NCBI GenBank assembly: GCA_900541885.1
Contig: UQKW01000003.1
Span: forward strand, 1 to 64,000
DNA length: 64,000 bases
Direction: 5' to 3'
Origin: an uncultured Collinsella sp.
Lineage (GTDB): Bacteria > Actinomycetota > Coriobacteriia > Coriobacteriales > Coriobacteriaceae
The notes below the pieces were generated by a model. The model made no database searches, was not told the origin of the DNA, and saw nothing but the letters and a program-made list of their open reading frames with translations. Position 1 is the first letter of the stretch; each line of letters opens with the position of its first letter. The position numbers and the translations under genes were made by a program. Of the stretch, positions 9,159 through 18,385 are shown in pieces.

Positions 9159-10100
9159 TTAAGCCTTCAGGCTCAGGCCCATGGACTCAAGCTTGTCCTT
9201 CACTTCCTCGATCGACTTAACACCGAAGTTACGGATGTTGAGCAGATCATTCTCCGAGAACTCAACGAGCTGACGGACCGAGTGAATGCTGGCGCGCTTA
9301 AGGCAGTTGTAGGAACGGACGGAAAGGTCCAGATCCTCGATCTGCTTGTCCAGCTCGGCGTTGTCGTTGGTGACCTCGGGAGCGAAGATCGAAGCCTCCT
9401 CCTCGACCTCGGGGGTCTCGGCAAGGTTCATAAAGGCGGCCATATGCTGGTTGATGATATTGGCAGCCTGGACTACGGCGTCGCGCGGGGCGATGGAGCC
9501 GTTGGTCTCGATCTCGAGGACAAGGCGGTCGTAGTCGGTGTGCTGACCGACACGGCAAGCCTCAACGAGCTTGGCGCAACGGGAAACCGGCGAGTACAGC
9601 GAGTCGACGTGGATCACACCGATGGGATCGTTGTCGCGCTTGTTGGCCTCGCCAGAAACATAGCCGCGGCCATAGCCGATGCGCATGCTCATGGTGAGAT
9701 GGCCGCCCTCGGTGAGCGTAGCGATGTGCTGCTCGGGGTTGACCAGCTCAAACTCGGACGGAATAAAGAAGTCCGCACCGGTGACCTCGCAGGGGCCGTC
9801 AACCGAGATGGTGGCGGTCGCCTCGTCGGTCGTGCCGAGAGCCCTGAAGACAAGACCCTTGACATTCAGGACGATGTCGGTGACATCCTCGACCATGTTA
9901 GGGATGGTCATGAACTCGTGCTGCGCACCATCGATCTGAATAGCCTCGACGGCGGCACCCTCGAGCGAGGACAGAAGAACGCGACGAAGGGAGTTACCCA
10001 GCGTATCGCCGTAGCCACGCTCGAGCGGCTCGACGGAGACACGAGCAGACGTCTCGTTGATCTCTTCGACCTGAACCTGAGGCCTAATGAATTCTGACAT
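9159..10100 (-). CDS. rpoA: DNA-directed RNA polymerase subunit alpha
   Basis: Scaffold subunit of RNA polymerase, dimerising to nucleate beta and beta-prime. The 313-residue protein has an N-terminal assembly domain (motif GYGDTLGNSLRRVLLSSLEG starting near 29) and a C-terminal promoter-contact domain (about 250-313). An acidic linker joins them. It lies between rpsD and rplQ in the canonical alpha-operon order, with an AGGAGG-like site (CTGGAGGTAAT) before the ATG. Confidence 0.98.
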   Translation of the reverse strand: MSEFIRPQVQVEEINETSARVSVEPLERGYGDTLGNSLRRVLLSSLEGAAVEAIQIDGAQHEFMTIPNMVEDVTDIVLNVKGLVFRALGTTDEATATISVDGPCEVTGADFFIPSEFELVNPEQHIATLTEGGHLTMSMRIGYGRGYVSGEANKRDNDPIGVIHVDSLYSPVSRCAKLVEACRVGQHTDYDRLVLEIETNGSIAPRDAVVQAANIINQHMAAFMNLAETPEVEEEASIFAPEVTNDNAELDKQIEDLDLSVRSYNCLKRASIHSVRQLVEFSENDLLNIRNFGVKSIEEVKDKLESMGLSLKA

Positions 10101-10132
10101 GTATTACCTCCAGCCTCAGCAGCCCGGATGGA

Positions 10133-10729
10133 CTACTTAGAGTAGAGCTCGACGATGAGCTGCTCGTTGATATCACCGCTGATCTGCTCACGCGTCGGCA
10201 GAGCGAGCACGTTACCAGACAGCTTCTCGATATCGACCTCGAGCCAGCCAGGGACCTCAAAGCGCTCGGAGGAAATCAGAGCCTCCTTGATGGGGAGGAG
10301 GTCACGGAACTTCTCGCCGACAGCGACGACGTCGCCGGCCTTGACGCGGTAGGACGGGATGTCCACGCGCTTGCCGTTCACGGTAAAGTGACCGTGACGG
10401 ACGGACTGACGAGCCTCTTTGCGGGTGCGGGCGAAGCCAAGACGGAAGACAACGTTGTCGAGGCGAGACTCAAGGATGATCATGAGGTTCTCACCGGTGA
10501 CGCCGTTCATCTTACGGGCCTTGTTGAAGTAGCCGTGGAACTGCTTCTCCAGAACGCCATAAATAAACTTGACCTTCTGCTTCTCGCGCAGCTGCATGCC
10601 GTACTCAGATTCCTTGCGACGGCGCTTGGGCTGACGGATAGATTCCTTCTTGCTGCTGTAACCGAGCTCAGCGGGATCGATCCCGAGCTGACGGCAGCGC
10701 TTAAGAACAGGAGTCCTGTCGATTGCCAT
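10133..10729 (-). CDS. rpsD: 30S ribosomal protein S4
   Basis: Primary 16S rRNA-binding protein of 198 residues, with the S4 RNA-binding domain around residues 90-150 (RLDNVVFRLGFARTRKEARQ region). Only one cysteine is present in the N-terminal region, so this is the zinc-free form. It is encoded between rpsK and rpoA; in other bacteria S4 can autoregulate the alpha operon. Confidence 0.97.
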   Translation of the reverse strand: MAIDRTPVLKRCRQLGIDPAELGYSSKKESIRQPKRRRKESEYGMQLREKQKVKFIYGVLEKQFHGYFNKARKMNGVTGENLMIILESRLDNVVFRLGFARTRKEARQSVRHGHFTVNGKRVDIPSYRVKAGDVVAVGEKFRDLLPIKEALISSERFEVPGWLEVDIEKLSGNVLALPTREQISGDINEQLIVELYSK

Positions 10730-10748
10730 ATTGATACGATCCTTTCAG

Positions 10749-11153
10749 TTACACGCGGCGACGCTTCTTGGGGCGGCAGCCGTTGTGCGGAATGGGGGTC
10801 TTGTCCTGGATGCTCGAGACCTCGAGGCCAGCAGCCTGGAGGGAGCGGATGGCGGTCTCACGACCGGAGCCGGGGCCCTTGACGAAGACGGAAACCTTCT
10901 TCATACCGTGCTCCATGGCCTGCTTGGCAGCAGCCTCGGCAGCCATCTGGGCAGCGAACGGCGTGGACTTACGGGAGCCCTTGAAGCCCACCTGGCCAGC
11001 CGACTTCCAGGAAATGACGTTGCCCTGGGGATCGGTGATCGAAACGATCGTGTTGTTGAACGTAGAACGAATGTGAGCCTGGCCCACGGAAATGTTCTTA
11101 CGGTCCGCGCGCTTCAGACGGGCAGCGCGAACGTTCTTCTTAGCAGTAGCCAT
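10749..11153 (-). CDS. rpsK: 30S ribosomal protein S11
   Basis: Platform protein of the small subunit, 134 residues, with the conserved core ADRKNISVGQAHIRSTFNNT near the N-terminus and the basic tail NGCRPKKRRRV. It follows rpsM by 14 bases in the canonical order. Confidence 0.97.
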   Translation of the reverse strand: MATAKKNVRAARLKRADRKNISVGQAHIRSTFNNTIVSITDPQGNVISWKSAGQVGFKGSRKSTPFAAQMAAEAAAKQAMEHGMKKVSVFVKGPGSGRETAIRSLQAAGLEVSSIQDKTPIPHNGCRPKKRRRV

Positions 11154-11167
11154 CTATCTAGCGCTCC

Positions 11168-11542
11168 TTATTTCTTCTTCTTAGCACCGATCTGACGCTT
11201 CGGGCCCTTGCGGGTACGAGCGTTAGTGTGGGTGCGCTGGCCGCGGACCGGGAGGCCCTTGCGGTGACGAAGGCCGCGGTTGCAGCCGATGTCCATGAGG
11301 CGCTTGACGTTCTGGTTGCGCTCACGGCGGAGGTCGCCCTCAACCATGATCTGGTTCTTATCGATATAATCGCGGATGGCGTTAACCTCATCCTCGGTGA
11401 GGTCCTTAACGCGCGTATCCACGTTAACGTTGCACTCGACGCAAATCTTCGTCGCAGTGGTGCGGCCGATGCCGTAAATGTAGGTCAGACCGATCTCAAC
11501 GCGCTTCTCACGCGGGAGGTCGACACCATTAATACGGGCCAA
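11168..11542 (-). CDS. rpsM: 30S ribosomal protein S13
   Basis: Head protein of the small subunit that contacts the P-site tRNA and helps bridge the subunits. The 124-residue protein begins MARINGVDLPREKRVEIGLT. It has the helix-two-turns-helix region (YIYGIGRTTATKIC) and a lysine-rich C-terminal tail that reaches the decoding centre. It lies between rpmJ and rpsK. Confidence 0.97.
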   Translation of the reverse strand: MARINGVDLPREKRVEIGLTYIYGIGRTTATKICVECNVNVDTRVKDLTEDEVNAIRDYIDKNQIMVEGDLRRERNQNVKRLMDIGCNRGLRHRKGLPVRGQRTHTNARTRKGPKRQIGAKKKK

Positions 11543-11556
11543 CGTAGTCTCCTCTC

Positions 11557-11670
11557 TTAACCCTGACGCTGCTTATGACGGGGGTTCTCGCAAATGACGA
11601 GGACCTTGCCATGGCGCCTAATGATTTTGCACTTATCGCACATCTTCTTGACCGAAGGACGTACCTTCAT
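11557..11670 (-). CDS. rpmJ: 50S ribosomal protein L36
   Basis: A 37-residue large-subunit protein beginning MKVRPSVKKMCDKCK and ending HKQRQG. Cys11, Cys14, Cys27 and His32 form the classic zinc ribbon, so this is the zinc-containing form. GGAAG-type sequence precedes the ATG. It sits between infA and rpsM in the standard order. Confidence 0.95.
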   Translation of the reverse strand: MKVRPSVKKMCDKCKIIRRHGKVLVICENPRHKQRQG

Positions 11671-11820
11671 CGTTCTTCCTTTCGGTAGCGCTCAAACTAC
11701 TTCCCTACTATCTACTCGCCCAGCCGCAGGCGTTTAAAACTATGGCTGGTCTTCACACACAATCCGACCGTAGGTTGAGCTAAGCCTGCAGCCGGAAATG
11801 GAGTGCGTGTATGCGTGCCG

Positions 11821-12039
11821 CTATTTATAGCGATAGGTGATGCGGCCACGGGTCAGGTCGTACGGGGAAAGCTCCACGACAACCCTGTCACCGGGGAGAA
11901 TGCGGATGTAATTCATTCGAATCTTGCCAGAAATGTTGCACAGAACCGAATGACCGTTCTCGAGCTCGACCTTAAACATGGCATTGGGCAGCGGTTCCTT
12001 TACCGTACCCTCGAGCTCAATTGCGTCTTCCTTCTTCAC
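11821..12039 (-). CDS. infA: Translation initiation factor IF-1
   Basis: Small OB-fold protein that binds the 30S A site during initiation. With the GTG start at 12039 it is 72 residues, the usual family length, and keeps the conserved blocks LPNAMFKVELENGH and ILPGDRVVVELSPYDLTRGR. A TTG two codons earlier (12045) is also in frame. The ribosome-binding sequence (AGAAAG) is weak for both, so the start rests on family length. About 150 bases separate it from rpmJ; I see no promoter there. Confidence 0.92.
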   Translation of the reverse strand: MKKEDAIELEGTVKEPLPNAMFKVELENGHSVLCNISGKIRMNYIRILPGDRVVVELSPYDLTRGRITYRYK

Positions 12040-12143
12040 AAGCAATCATCTTTCTCTAGAAAACGACAGCGATTGAGTATTCTACAACACGTATGCACGC
12101 ATCGTAATAACTTCGTAATGGCTCCACAACTAAGTGGAACTTG

Positions 12144-12932
12144 TTACATTTCTCCGCCCTGCAAGGAACACCAGGCACCTTGCGCATCCGTGGTGAGAAT
12201 CACCGGACCGTCATTGGTAATGGCGACGGTGTTCTCGTAGTGCGCGGCAGGCAGGTGGTCGTTGGTCGTAACAATCCAACCGTCGGAGCCCGTGCTCACA
12301 TGGTTGGAACCCATCGTAACCATCGGTTCGATGGCAATGACCATGCCGGCCTGGAGGCGAACACCCCTCCCCTTCTTTCCATAGTTAGGAACGTTGGGGT
12401 CCTCGTGCATCACGCGGCCAATGCCATGGCCCACATAATCACGAAGCACGCCGTAACCGTGAGACTCGGCGAGGAACTGAACGGCATAACCGACGTCCCC
12501 GATATGGTTACCGGGAACAGCCTGCTCGATGGCAGCCTTAAGGCAATCGCGCGTGACCTCGCACAAAGCCTTGGCTTCGGGCGTGGGGGTGCCGACGAAA
12601 AACGTCCAAGCGTTATCGCCGACCCAACCGTCGACAACGGCTCCCGTATCGATGGAGATGATATCGCCATCGCGCAGGATCATGTCAGGGTTGGGAATAC
12701 CGTGGACCACGGCATCGTTGATCGATGCGCAAATGGTCCCCGGGAACCCGCCGTAACCCTTAAAGGCCGGGGTGCCGCCATGCATGCGGATAATCTGCTC
12801 CGCGAGCTGATCGAGCTCAAAAGTCGAAACGCCGGGGCGCACCATGGCTCCAACGTGGCGGAGCGCCATCTTAGATAGCGCTCCTGCCTTCTTCATCTGC
12901 TCGATTTGCGTTGCAGACTTAATCTTGATCAT
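12144..12932 (-). CDS. map: Type I methionine aminopeptidase
   Basis: Removes the initiator methionine from new proteins. It has 262 residues with the pita-bread fold. The metal ligands are visible as the Asp pair in IDTGAVVDGWVGDNAWTF, His in GHGIG, Glu in AIEPM and Glu in HYENTVAI. The His in VVHGIP is the substrate-contacting residue. Its ATG overlaps the adk stop (ATGA), so translation is probably coupled. Confidence 0.96.
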   Translation of the reverse strand: MIKIKSATQIEQMKKAGALSKMALRHVGAMVRPGVSTFELDQLAEQIIRMHGGTPAFKGYGGFPGTICASINDAVVHGIPNPDMILRDGDIISIDTGAVVDGWVGDNAWTFFVGTPTPEAKALCEVTRDCLKAAIEQAVPGNHIGDVGYAVQFLAESHGYGVLRDYVGHGIGRVMHEDPNVPNYGKKGRGVRLQAGMVIAIEPMVTMGSNHVSTGSDGWIVTTNDHLPAAHYENTVAITNDGPVILTTDAQGAWCSLQGGEM

Positions 12933-13555
12933 AGACCGAGAGCCTCTTTGACATCCCCGTACACGGTCTCGCGAGCCTGGTCACCGTTGACCGACTTGAG
13001 CAGACCCTGGCCACGATAGTAGTCGATGAGCGGGCTCGTGGACTTCTCGTAGACGTCGAGACGGTTCTTGATGGTCTCGGGCTTGTCGTCGTCGCGCTGA
13101 TACATCTCGCCTGCGCACTTGGGGCAGATGGCATCGGCAGCGGTGCCGGTGTAACCGCAGGCGCGGCAGGTGCGACGCGAAGACAGACGATCGATGATGA
13201 CCTCGGGGGCCACATCGACCAGAAGGGCGCAATCGATCTCGCGACCCATAGCGGAGAGCTCGGAATCGAGCGTCACAGCCTGGGCGGTGTTGCGCGGGAA
13301 GCCGTCGAGGATGAAGCCCTGCTGGGCGTCATCGGCGGCAAGGCGCTCCTTGACAAGGTCGATCACGAGCTGGTCGGGAACGAGCTCGCCAGCGTCCATG
13401 TACTTCTTAGCCTGAATACCAAGCTCGGTGCCACCCTTGACGGCAGCACGCAGCAGGTCGCCCGTGGAAATGTGGGCGACGCCAAACTCGGCGACGAGCT
13501 CCTGTGCGACGGTGCCCTTACCGGCACCCGGAGCTCCGAGCAATACGAGGTTCAT
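12929..13555 (-). CDS. adk: Adenylate kinase
   Basis: Interconverts ATP + AMP and 2 ADP. The 208-residue protein has the P-loop GAPGAGKGT at 7-15 and DGFPR near 84-88. Its LID domain has four cysteines (130, 133, 144, 147) forming a structural zinc site, typical of Gram-positive enzymes. The start is the ATG at 13555, seven bases after AGGAGG. It lies between secY and map and overlaps map by 4 bases. Confidence 0.97.
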   Translation of the reverse strand: MNLVLLGAPGAGKGTVAQELVAEFGVAHISTGDLLRAAVKGGTELGIQAKKYMDAGELVPDQLVIDLVKERLAADDAQQGFILDGFPRNTAQAVTLDSELSAMGREIDCALLVDVAPEVIIDRLSSRRTCRACGYTGTAADAICPKCAGEMYQRDDDKPETIKNRLDVYEKSTSPLIDYYRGQGLLKSVNGDQARETVYGDVKEALGL

Positions 13556-13573
13556 GAGCAATCCTCCTCTAGC

Positions 13574-14860
13574 CTATTTAAAGAATCCATCGTAATCATA
13601 CATCTTGATCTGGCCTTCGAGCTTATCGACCGTGTCGAGCACGACGCCGACCATGATGAGGATGGACGTGCCGCCAAATGCCTGGATCAGCTGGTTACCC
13701 GTGAAGGAGAAGATGATCGAAGGCACGATGGCGATGAGCGCCAAAAAGACAGCGCTGGGAAGCGTGATCTTGTTGAGCGCGTTCTTGATGTAGGCCGCGG
13801 TAGCCCTACCCGGACGCACGCCCGGAATAAAGCCGCCCTGCTTCTTAAGGTTGTCGGCCGTATCATCGGGGTTGAACACCATGGAGGTGTAGAAGTACGC
13901 GAAGAACACGATGAGGACAACGTTAAGCACCCAGTTGAGCCAGCCGCGCGAAAGCGCAGAGGCAACTGCCTGGATCCAGCCGATGCCGGGGAAGAACACG
14001 GCAATCTGAGCCGGGAAGTACAGCAGCGCCGAAGCGAAGATGATCGGCACGACACCCGCGGTGTTGACCTTGATGGGCAGGTAGGTGGTCTGGCCACCCA
14101 TCATGCGACGGCCCACGACGCGCTTAGCGTAGGAGACCGGGATGCGGCGCTGGCCGCGCTCAAGGAAAACAATCAGCGGGATAACCAGCAGTATGATGGC
14201 GCAGATGATCACCATGGTGATGATGCCACCGGCATTGCCCTCGGTGCTGGAGAAGATAGCCTGCGGCAGACCGGCCATGATGTTCGCAAAGATGATCAGC
14301 GACATGCCATTGCCGATACCGCGCTGGGTGATGAGCTCACCAATCCACATGATCAGCATGGCGCCCGCAGTGAGCGTGCCGACGATCATGAGGTCGAAGA
14401 TGATCTCGGGAGCGCCGGCGCCATTAAAGCTGATGCCGAAGCTCTTAAAGAGGAAGAGGTAACCCACGGAGTTGAGGATTGCCAGAGCCAGGGTGAGGTA
14501 ACGCGAATACTGCGTAATCTTGGTCTGACCGACCTCGCCCTCGCGGGCAAGCTCATGCAGGGAAGGCACGACGGCCTGGAGCATCTGGAGGATGATCGAG
14601 CTGGTGATGTAAGGCATGATGCCCAGCGAAAACACCGACACATAGCTCAAAGCGCCGCCAGAGAAAAGATTCAGGAGGGCCATAGCACCTGCGGCGACCG
14701 AATTGTTATCGGTCGAGAAAAGGCCCAGCATCCCATGGAAGGGAATGCCGGGCACAGGAACGTGCGCACCAATGCGGTACACGACGAGCATAGCTATGGT
14801 AAAAAGAATCTTTTCGCGCAATTCTTTGATGCGGAAAGCATTCTTAAGACCATTTAGCAC
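13574..14860 (-). CDS. secY: Preprotein translocase subunit SecY
   Basis: Central channel of the Sec translocon. The 428-residue protein has the expected ten hydrophobic segments and the SecY signatures near the N-terminus (GLFSTDNNSVAAGAMALLNL region) and middle. It overlaps the end of rplO by 7 bases and is followed by adk, the usual spc-operon order. Confidence 0.97.
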   Translation of the reverse strand: MLNGLKNAFRIKELREKILFTIAMLVVYRIGAHVPVPGIPFHGMLGLFSTDNNSVAAGAMALLNLFSGGALSYVSVFSLGIMPYITSSIILQMLQAVVPSLHELAREGEVGQTKITQYSRYLTLALAILNSVGYLFLFKSFGISFNGAGAPEIIFDLMIVGTLTAGAMLIMWIGELITQRGIGNGMSLIIFANIMAGLPQAIFSSTEGNAGGIITMVIICAIILLVIPLIVFLERGQRRIPVSYAKRVVGRRMMGGQTTYLPIKVNTAGVVPIIFASALLYFPAQIAVFFPGIGWIQAVASALSRGWLNWVLNVVLIVFFAYFYTSMVFNPDDTADNLKKQGGFIPGVRPGRATAAYIKNALNKITLPSAVFLALIAIVPSIIFSFTGNQLIQAFGGTSILIMVGVVLDTVDKLEGQIKMYDYDGFFK

Positions 14861-15303
14861 GGCAGCTCGACCTTTCCGCCGGCGGCCTCGATCTTGGCCT
14901 GCGCAGAAGCGCTGACCTTGTCGACCTTGACCGTGAACTTCTTGGTGAGCTCACCATTGCCGAGCACCTTGACGGGCTCGAACTCGCTCTTGGTGATGCG
15001 AGCGGCCTTAAGAGCGGCACCGTCGATCACAGCGCCGTCCTCGAACTTACGCTCGAGACGCTCAACGTTAACAGCGGTGTACTCGATACGACGGGGGTTG
15101 CGGAAGCCCGGAAGCTTGGGCAGGCGCATAGCCAGCGGAGTCTGGCCACCCTCGAAGCCGGCACCCTTGGTGCCGCCAGAGCGGGAACCCTGGCCCTTCT
15201 GACCGCGGCCAGAAGTGGTGCCGTGACCCGAAGAATTGCCACGGCCGACGCGCTTGCGGTTCTTGGTGGAACCGGGCGCGGGAGTAAGATCGTGAAGCTG
15301 CAT
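14854..15303 (-). CDS. rplO: 50S ribosomal protein L15
   Basis: Large-subunit assembly protein of 149 residues. The glycine/arginine-rich N-terminal extension (GRGNSSGHGTTSGRGQKGQG) threads into 23S rRNA and is followed by the conserved globular domain. It lies between rpmD and secY. Confidence 0.97.
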   Translation of the reverse strand: MQLHDLTPAPGSTKNRKRVGRGNSSGHGTTSGRGQKGQGSRSGGTKGAGFEGGQTPLAMRLPKLPGFRNPRRIEYTAVNVERLERKFEDGAVIDGAALKAARITKSEFEPVKVLGNGELTKKFTVKVDKVSASAQAKIEAAGGKVELPC

Positions 15304-15306
15304 TTG

Positions 15307-15489
15307 CTACTCCTCTACAATCTCGACAAGGTGCTTGACCTTGAAGATCATGCCGCGGACGGACTCGTTGTCAGCAATCTCGCGAACCTCGCGGATCCTG
15401 TGGAGACCGAGGGCACGGACAGTACGGACCTGATCCTGCTTGCAACCGTTGGTGCTGCGGACCTGCTTGATCTTGATGGTGTCAGCCAT
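15307..15489 (-). CDS. rpmD: 50S ribosomal protein L30
   Basis: A 60-residue large-subunit protein, MADTIKIKQVRSTNGCKQDQ at the N-terminus, with the conserved RALGLHRI motif. It is separated by 2-3 bases from rpsE and rplO, so the three are tightly coupled. Confidence 0.96.
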   Translation of the reverse strand: MADTIKIKQVRSTNGCKQDQVRTVRALGLHRIREVREIADNESVRGMIFKVKHLVEIVEE

Positions 15490-15491
15490 GC

Positions 15492-16016
15492 TTAGTTCTC
15501 CTTACCGACGAACATCTCGGAGACCGTCAGGCCACGGCGAGCCGCGACGTCCTCAGGGCTGGAGAGCTCCTTGAGGCCCTCGACGGCAGCCTTGATGATG
15601 TTAAGGCCGTTGTCGGTACCGAGGGACTTGGACAGGACGTTCTTGATGCCAGCAAGCTCGAAGAGGGGACGCACAGCGCCGCCGGCGATAACGCCGGTAC
15701 CCTCGACAGCGGGCTTGATGATGATGCGGCCGGCACCAAAGTGGCCGAGAACCTCGTGCGGAATGGTGCCCTGCTCGGTCACCGGCACGTGGAACATGTT
15801 CTTCTTGGCATCGAGAGACGCCTTGGAGATGGCCATGGGCACCTCAGCGGACTTGCCCATGCCAACGCCGACGTTGCCCTTGCCGTCGCCAACGACGACG
15901 AGAGCGACGAGGCTCATGCGACGACCACCCTTGACGGTCTTCGACACGCGGTTGATGTAAACGACGCGCTCCTCGAACTCGGAGGCCTCGCGCTGCTGCT
16001 TCTGATTACGAGCCAT
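15492..16016 (-). CDS. rpsE: 30S ribosomal protein S5
   Basis: Small-subunit protein near the mRNA entry channel, important for accuracy. The 174-residue protein has the double-stranded RNA-binding-like N-terminal domain (ERVVYINRVSKTVKGGRRMS) and the C-terminal domain with GTGVIAGGAVR. It is located between rplR and rpmD. Confidence 0.97.
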   Translation of the reverse strand: MARNQKQQREASEFEERVVYINRVSKTVKGGRRMSLVALVVVGDGKGNVGVGMGKSAEVPMAISKASLDAKKNMFHVPVTEQGTIPHEVLGHFGAGRIIIKPAVEGTGVIAGGAVRPLFELAGIKNVLSKSLGTDNGLNIIKAAVEGLKELSSPEDVAARRGLTVSEMFVGKEN

Positions 16017-16030
16017 GTGCTACATACCTC

Positions 16031-16399
16031 CTAGAACTCGAGACCGGCGGCACGAGCACCGTCGGCGAGGGCCTTGACGCGGCCATGGTAGATACGGCCA
16101 CCACGATCGAAAGCGACCTTGGTGATGCCGGCCTCGATGGCACGCTTGCCAACGAGCTGACCGACCTTCTCCGCAGCCTCCTTGTTCGAGGTGTGGGTGC
16201 CCTTGAACTCGGCCTCGAGGGTCGAGGCAGAGACGAGCGTCAGGCTGGAACCCTTGCTGTCGTCGATGATCTGGGCATAGATGTTGGCGTTAGTACGGGT
16301 CACGCGAAGACGCGGACGCTCGGAGGTACCCGAGACCTTGCCGCGAACACGACGCTGACGACGCTTGAGGCCTTCCAGCTTCGCCTTATGCTTGTTCAT
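16031..16399 (-). CDS. rplR: 50S ribosomal protein L18
   Basis: 5S rRNA-binding protein of 122 residues with basic N-terminus and the conserved C-terminal stretch VAFDRGGRIYHGRVKALADG. A GC stem-loop (16428-16449) lies in the 75-base gap that separates it from rplF. Confidence 0.97.
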   Translation of the reverse strand: MNKHKAKLEGLKRRQRRVRGKVSGTSERPRLRVTRTNANIYAQIIDDSKGSSLTLVSASTLEAEFKGTHTSNKEAAEKVGQLVGKRAIEAGITKVAFDRGGRIYHGRVKALADGARAAGLEF

Positions 16400-16427
16400 A
16401 CGTAAACTCCTAAAAAGGTTGATCTTG

Positions 16428-16449
16428 CCAGCACCTGACGGGGTGCTGG
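16428..16449. other. Intercistronic stem-loop between rplF and rplR
   Basis: CCAGCACC (16428-16435) pairs exactly with GGTGCTGG (16442-16449) around a 6-base loop. No U-run follows directly on the minus strand, so an mRNA processing or stability element is more likely than a terminator. Confidence 0.45.
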
Positions 16450-16474
16450 TCTTATGCGAGTGAGTCGGTTACGA

Positions 16475-17011
16475 CTACTTGGCGGCCTTACCCAGCTTGC
16501 GGCGGATGTGCTCGCCAACGTAGTGGATACCCTTGCCCTTGTAAGGCTCGGGAGGACGATGGCCGCGGATCTCAGCGGCGATCTGACCGACCTGCTGCTT
16601 GTTGATACCCTTGACGTTCACGTGGGTGTTGTCGGGAACCTCGAAGGTGATGCCCTCGGGAGCCTCGACGATCACGGGGTGCGAGAAGCCCAGGGAGAAC
16701 TCGAGGTTCTTGCCCTTCTGCTGCACGCGGTAACCGACGCCGGCGAGCTCGAGCTTCTTCTCGAAGCCCTCGGAAACGCCAACAACCATGTTGTGGATGA
16801 GGGCGCGGGTGAGGCCGTGGCGGGCACGGGTCTCACGCTCGTCGTCGGGACGGGAAACGGTGAGGACGTTGTCCTCGACGTTGATAGCGAGCTTCTCAAA
16901 GACATCGAGCTCGAGCTGGCCCTTGGGGCCCTTGACGACAACGTTGTTGCCGTTGACTGCCACTTCGACTCCGGCGGGAATCTGGACAGGCTTATTACCG
17001 ATACGAGACAC
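16475..17011 (-). CDS. rplF: 50S ribosomal protein L6
   Basis: A 178-residue large-subunit protein near the factor-binding centre, made of two L6 repeats. The C-terminal signature PEPYKGKGIHYVGEHIRRK is intact. It lies between rpsH and rplR. Confidence 0.97.
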   Translation of the reverse strand: MSRIGNKPVQIPAGVEVAVNGNNVVVKGPKGQLELDVFEKLAINVEDNVLTVSRPDDERETRARHGLTRALIHNMVVGVSEGFEKKLELAGVGYRVQQKGKNLEFSLGFSHPVIVEAPEGITFEVPDNTHVNVKGINKQQVGQIAAEIRGHRPPEPYKGKGIHYVGEHIRRKLGKAAK

Positions 17012-17044
17012 GGTGATCTCCTTTCCTTCTACCTACCGAGCGAA

Positions 17045-17443
17045 TTACCAGACGTAAGCGATGATCTCGCCGCCGACGTTGTGCTTGCGAGCATCGCGGT
17101 CGGTCATGACGCCATGGCTGGTGGAAATAATGGCGGTACCAAGGCCACCGCGGACGCGGGGCATGTCGGCAACGCCAGTGTACTTACGCAGGCCCGGCTT
17201 GGAAATGCGGCGGATGCCGTTGATGACCTTAGCCTTCTTGGGACCATACTTAAGCGTGATGTGCAGAGTCTTCTGGGGAACGGTGTCCTCGACATCGTAG
17301 CCCTCGATGTAGCCCTCCTCGTGCAGAACACGAGCGATCTCGACGAGCTTCTTGCTGCTCGGCATGGAGACCGTGGCCTTGTTCACAGAGTTAGCGTTAC
17401 GGATGCGCGTAAGCATATCTGCGATCGGGTCTGTAAGGTTCAT
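17045..17443 (-). CDS. rpsH: 30S ribosomal protein S8
   Basis: Central-domain 16S rRNA-binding protein of 132 residues, starting MNLTDPIADMLTRIRNANSV and ending with the conserved STSHGVMTDRDARKHNVGGE region. S8 is the usual feedback repressor of the spc operon in model bacteria; whether it works so here, with the operon split, is open. Confidence 0.97.
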   Translation of the reverse strand: MNLTDPIADMLTRIRNANSVNKATVSMPSSKKLVEIARVLHEEGYIEGYDVEDTVPQKTLHITLKYGPKKAKVINGIRRISKPGLRKYTGVADMPRVRGGLGTAIISTSHGVMTDRDARKHNVGGEIIAYVW

Positions 17444-17562
17444 ACAGATTCTCCTTCGTTCTTGATGAACACGTGCTCTTGGTTCTTCGCCGCCCTTAAC
17501 GGCAAAGCCTTTTTAGCGCGTTTTCCCTGTTCCAAACTGATGCTTGAAACGCTGGTAGTGAC

Positions 17563-17748
17563 TTACCAGCTGGCCTTCTTAACGCCGGGAAGCTCGCCCT
17601 TGAGTGCAAGCTCGCGGAAGCAGACACGGCACAGGCCGAACTTGCGGTACACAGAGTGCGGACGGCCGCAGCGCTGGCAGCGCGTGTACTCACGAGTAGA
17701 GAACTTCTGCTTGCGATTGCACTTGACGATCATCGATGTCTTAGCCAC
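17563..17748 (-). CDS. rpsZ: 30S ribosomal protein S14, zinc type
   Basis: A 61-residue S14 of the short zinc-binding class: the motif CQRCGRPHSVYRKFGLCRVC supplies the CxxC...CxxC ligands. It lies between rplE and rpsH in the usual position. Confidence 0.96.
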   Translation of the reverse strand: MAKTSMIVKCNRKQKFSTREYTRCQRCGRPHSVYRKFGLCRVCFRELALKGELPGVKKASW

Positions 17749-17827
17749 TTATATCCTCCTCACATAGAGTATTGTTCGCCCCAAGCGCCGCCCCCTTGTG
17801 GGAACGGCGCTTATAGGGCAGGTGAAC

Positions 17828-18385
17828 CTATTTCTTGAACGGGAAACCGAAGGCGTCCAGAAGGGCCTTGGCCTCCTCATCGGTGTTGGCGGTGGTCACG
17901 AAAGTGATGTCCATACCACGCTGGTGATCGACGGAGTCGAAGTCGATCTCGGGGAAGATGAGCTGCTCGGTGACGCCCATGGAGAAGTTACCACGGCCGT
18001 CGAAGCTCTTGGCGGAGATGCCGCGGAAGTCGCGGATACGGGGGATCGCGACGGAGGTCAGACGATCGAAGAACTCCCACATACGGTCGCCACGCAGGGT
18101 AACCTTGCAGCCGATCGGCATACCGGCGCGCAGGCGGAAGGTAGCGATGGACTTGCGGGCACGGGTGATCATCGGCTGCTGGCCGGTGATGGCGCGCAGG
18201 TCGCGCACGGCACCGTCGATGGCCTTGGAATCGGTAGCGGCCTCGCCGACACCCATGTTCACGACGATCTTCTCAAACTTGGGGATCATCATGACGTTCT
18301 CGTACTGGAACTTGTCCTGAAGCTGCTGCTTAACCTCGTTGTTGTACTTTGCCTTCAGACGCGGCACATACTTCTCTTCTGCCAT
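17828..18385 (-). CDS. rplE: 50S ribosomal protein L5
   Basis: 5S rRNA-binding protein that also contacts the P-site tRNA. The 185-residue protein contains VVNMGVGEAATDSK and the TGQQPMITRARKSIATFRLR region. In most bacteria it is co-transcribed directly after rplX. Here rplX is 33 kb away, and rplE is the first gene of its transcript behind its own promoter (18523-18551). Confidence 0.97.
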   Translation of the reverse strand: MAEEKYVPRLKAKYNNEVKQQLQDKFQYENVMMIPKFEKIVVNMGVGEAATDSKAIDGAVRDLRAITGQQPMITRARKSIATFRLRAGMPIGCKVTLRGDRMWEFFDRLTSVAIPRIRDFRGISAKSFDGRGNFSMGVTEQLIFPEIDFDSVDHQRGMDITFVTTANTDEEAKALLDAFGFPFKK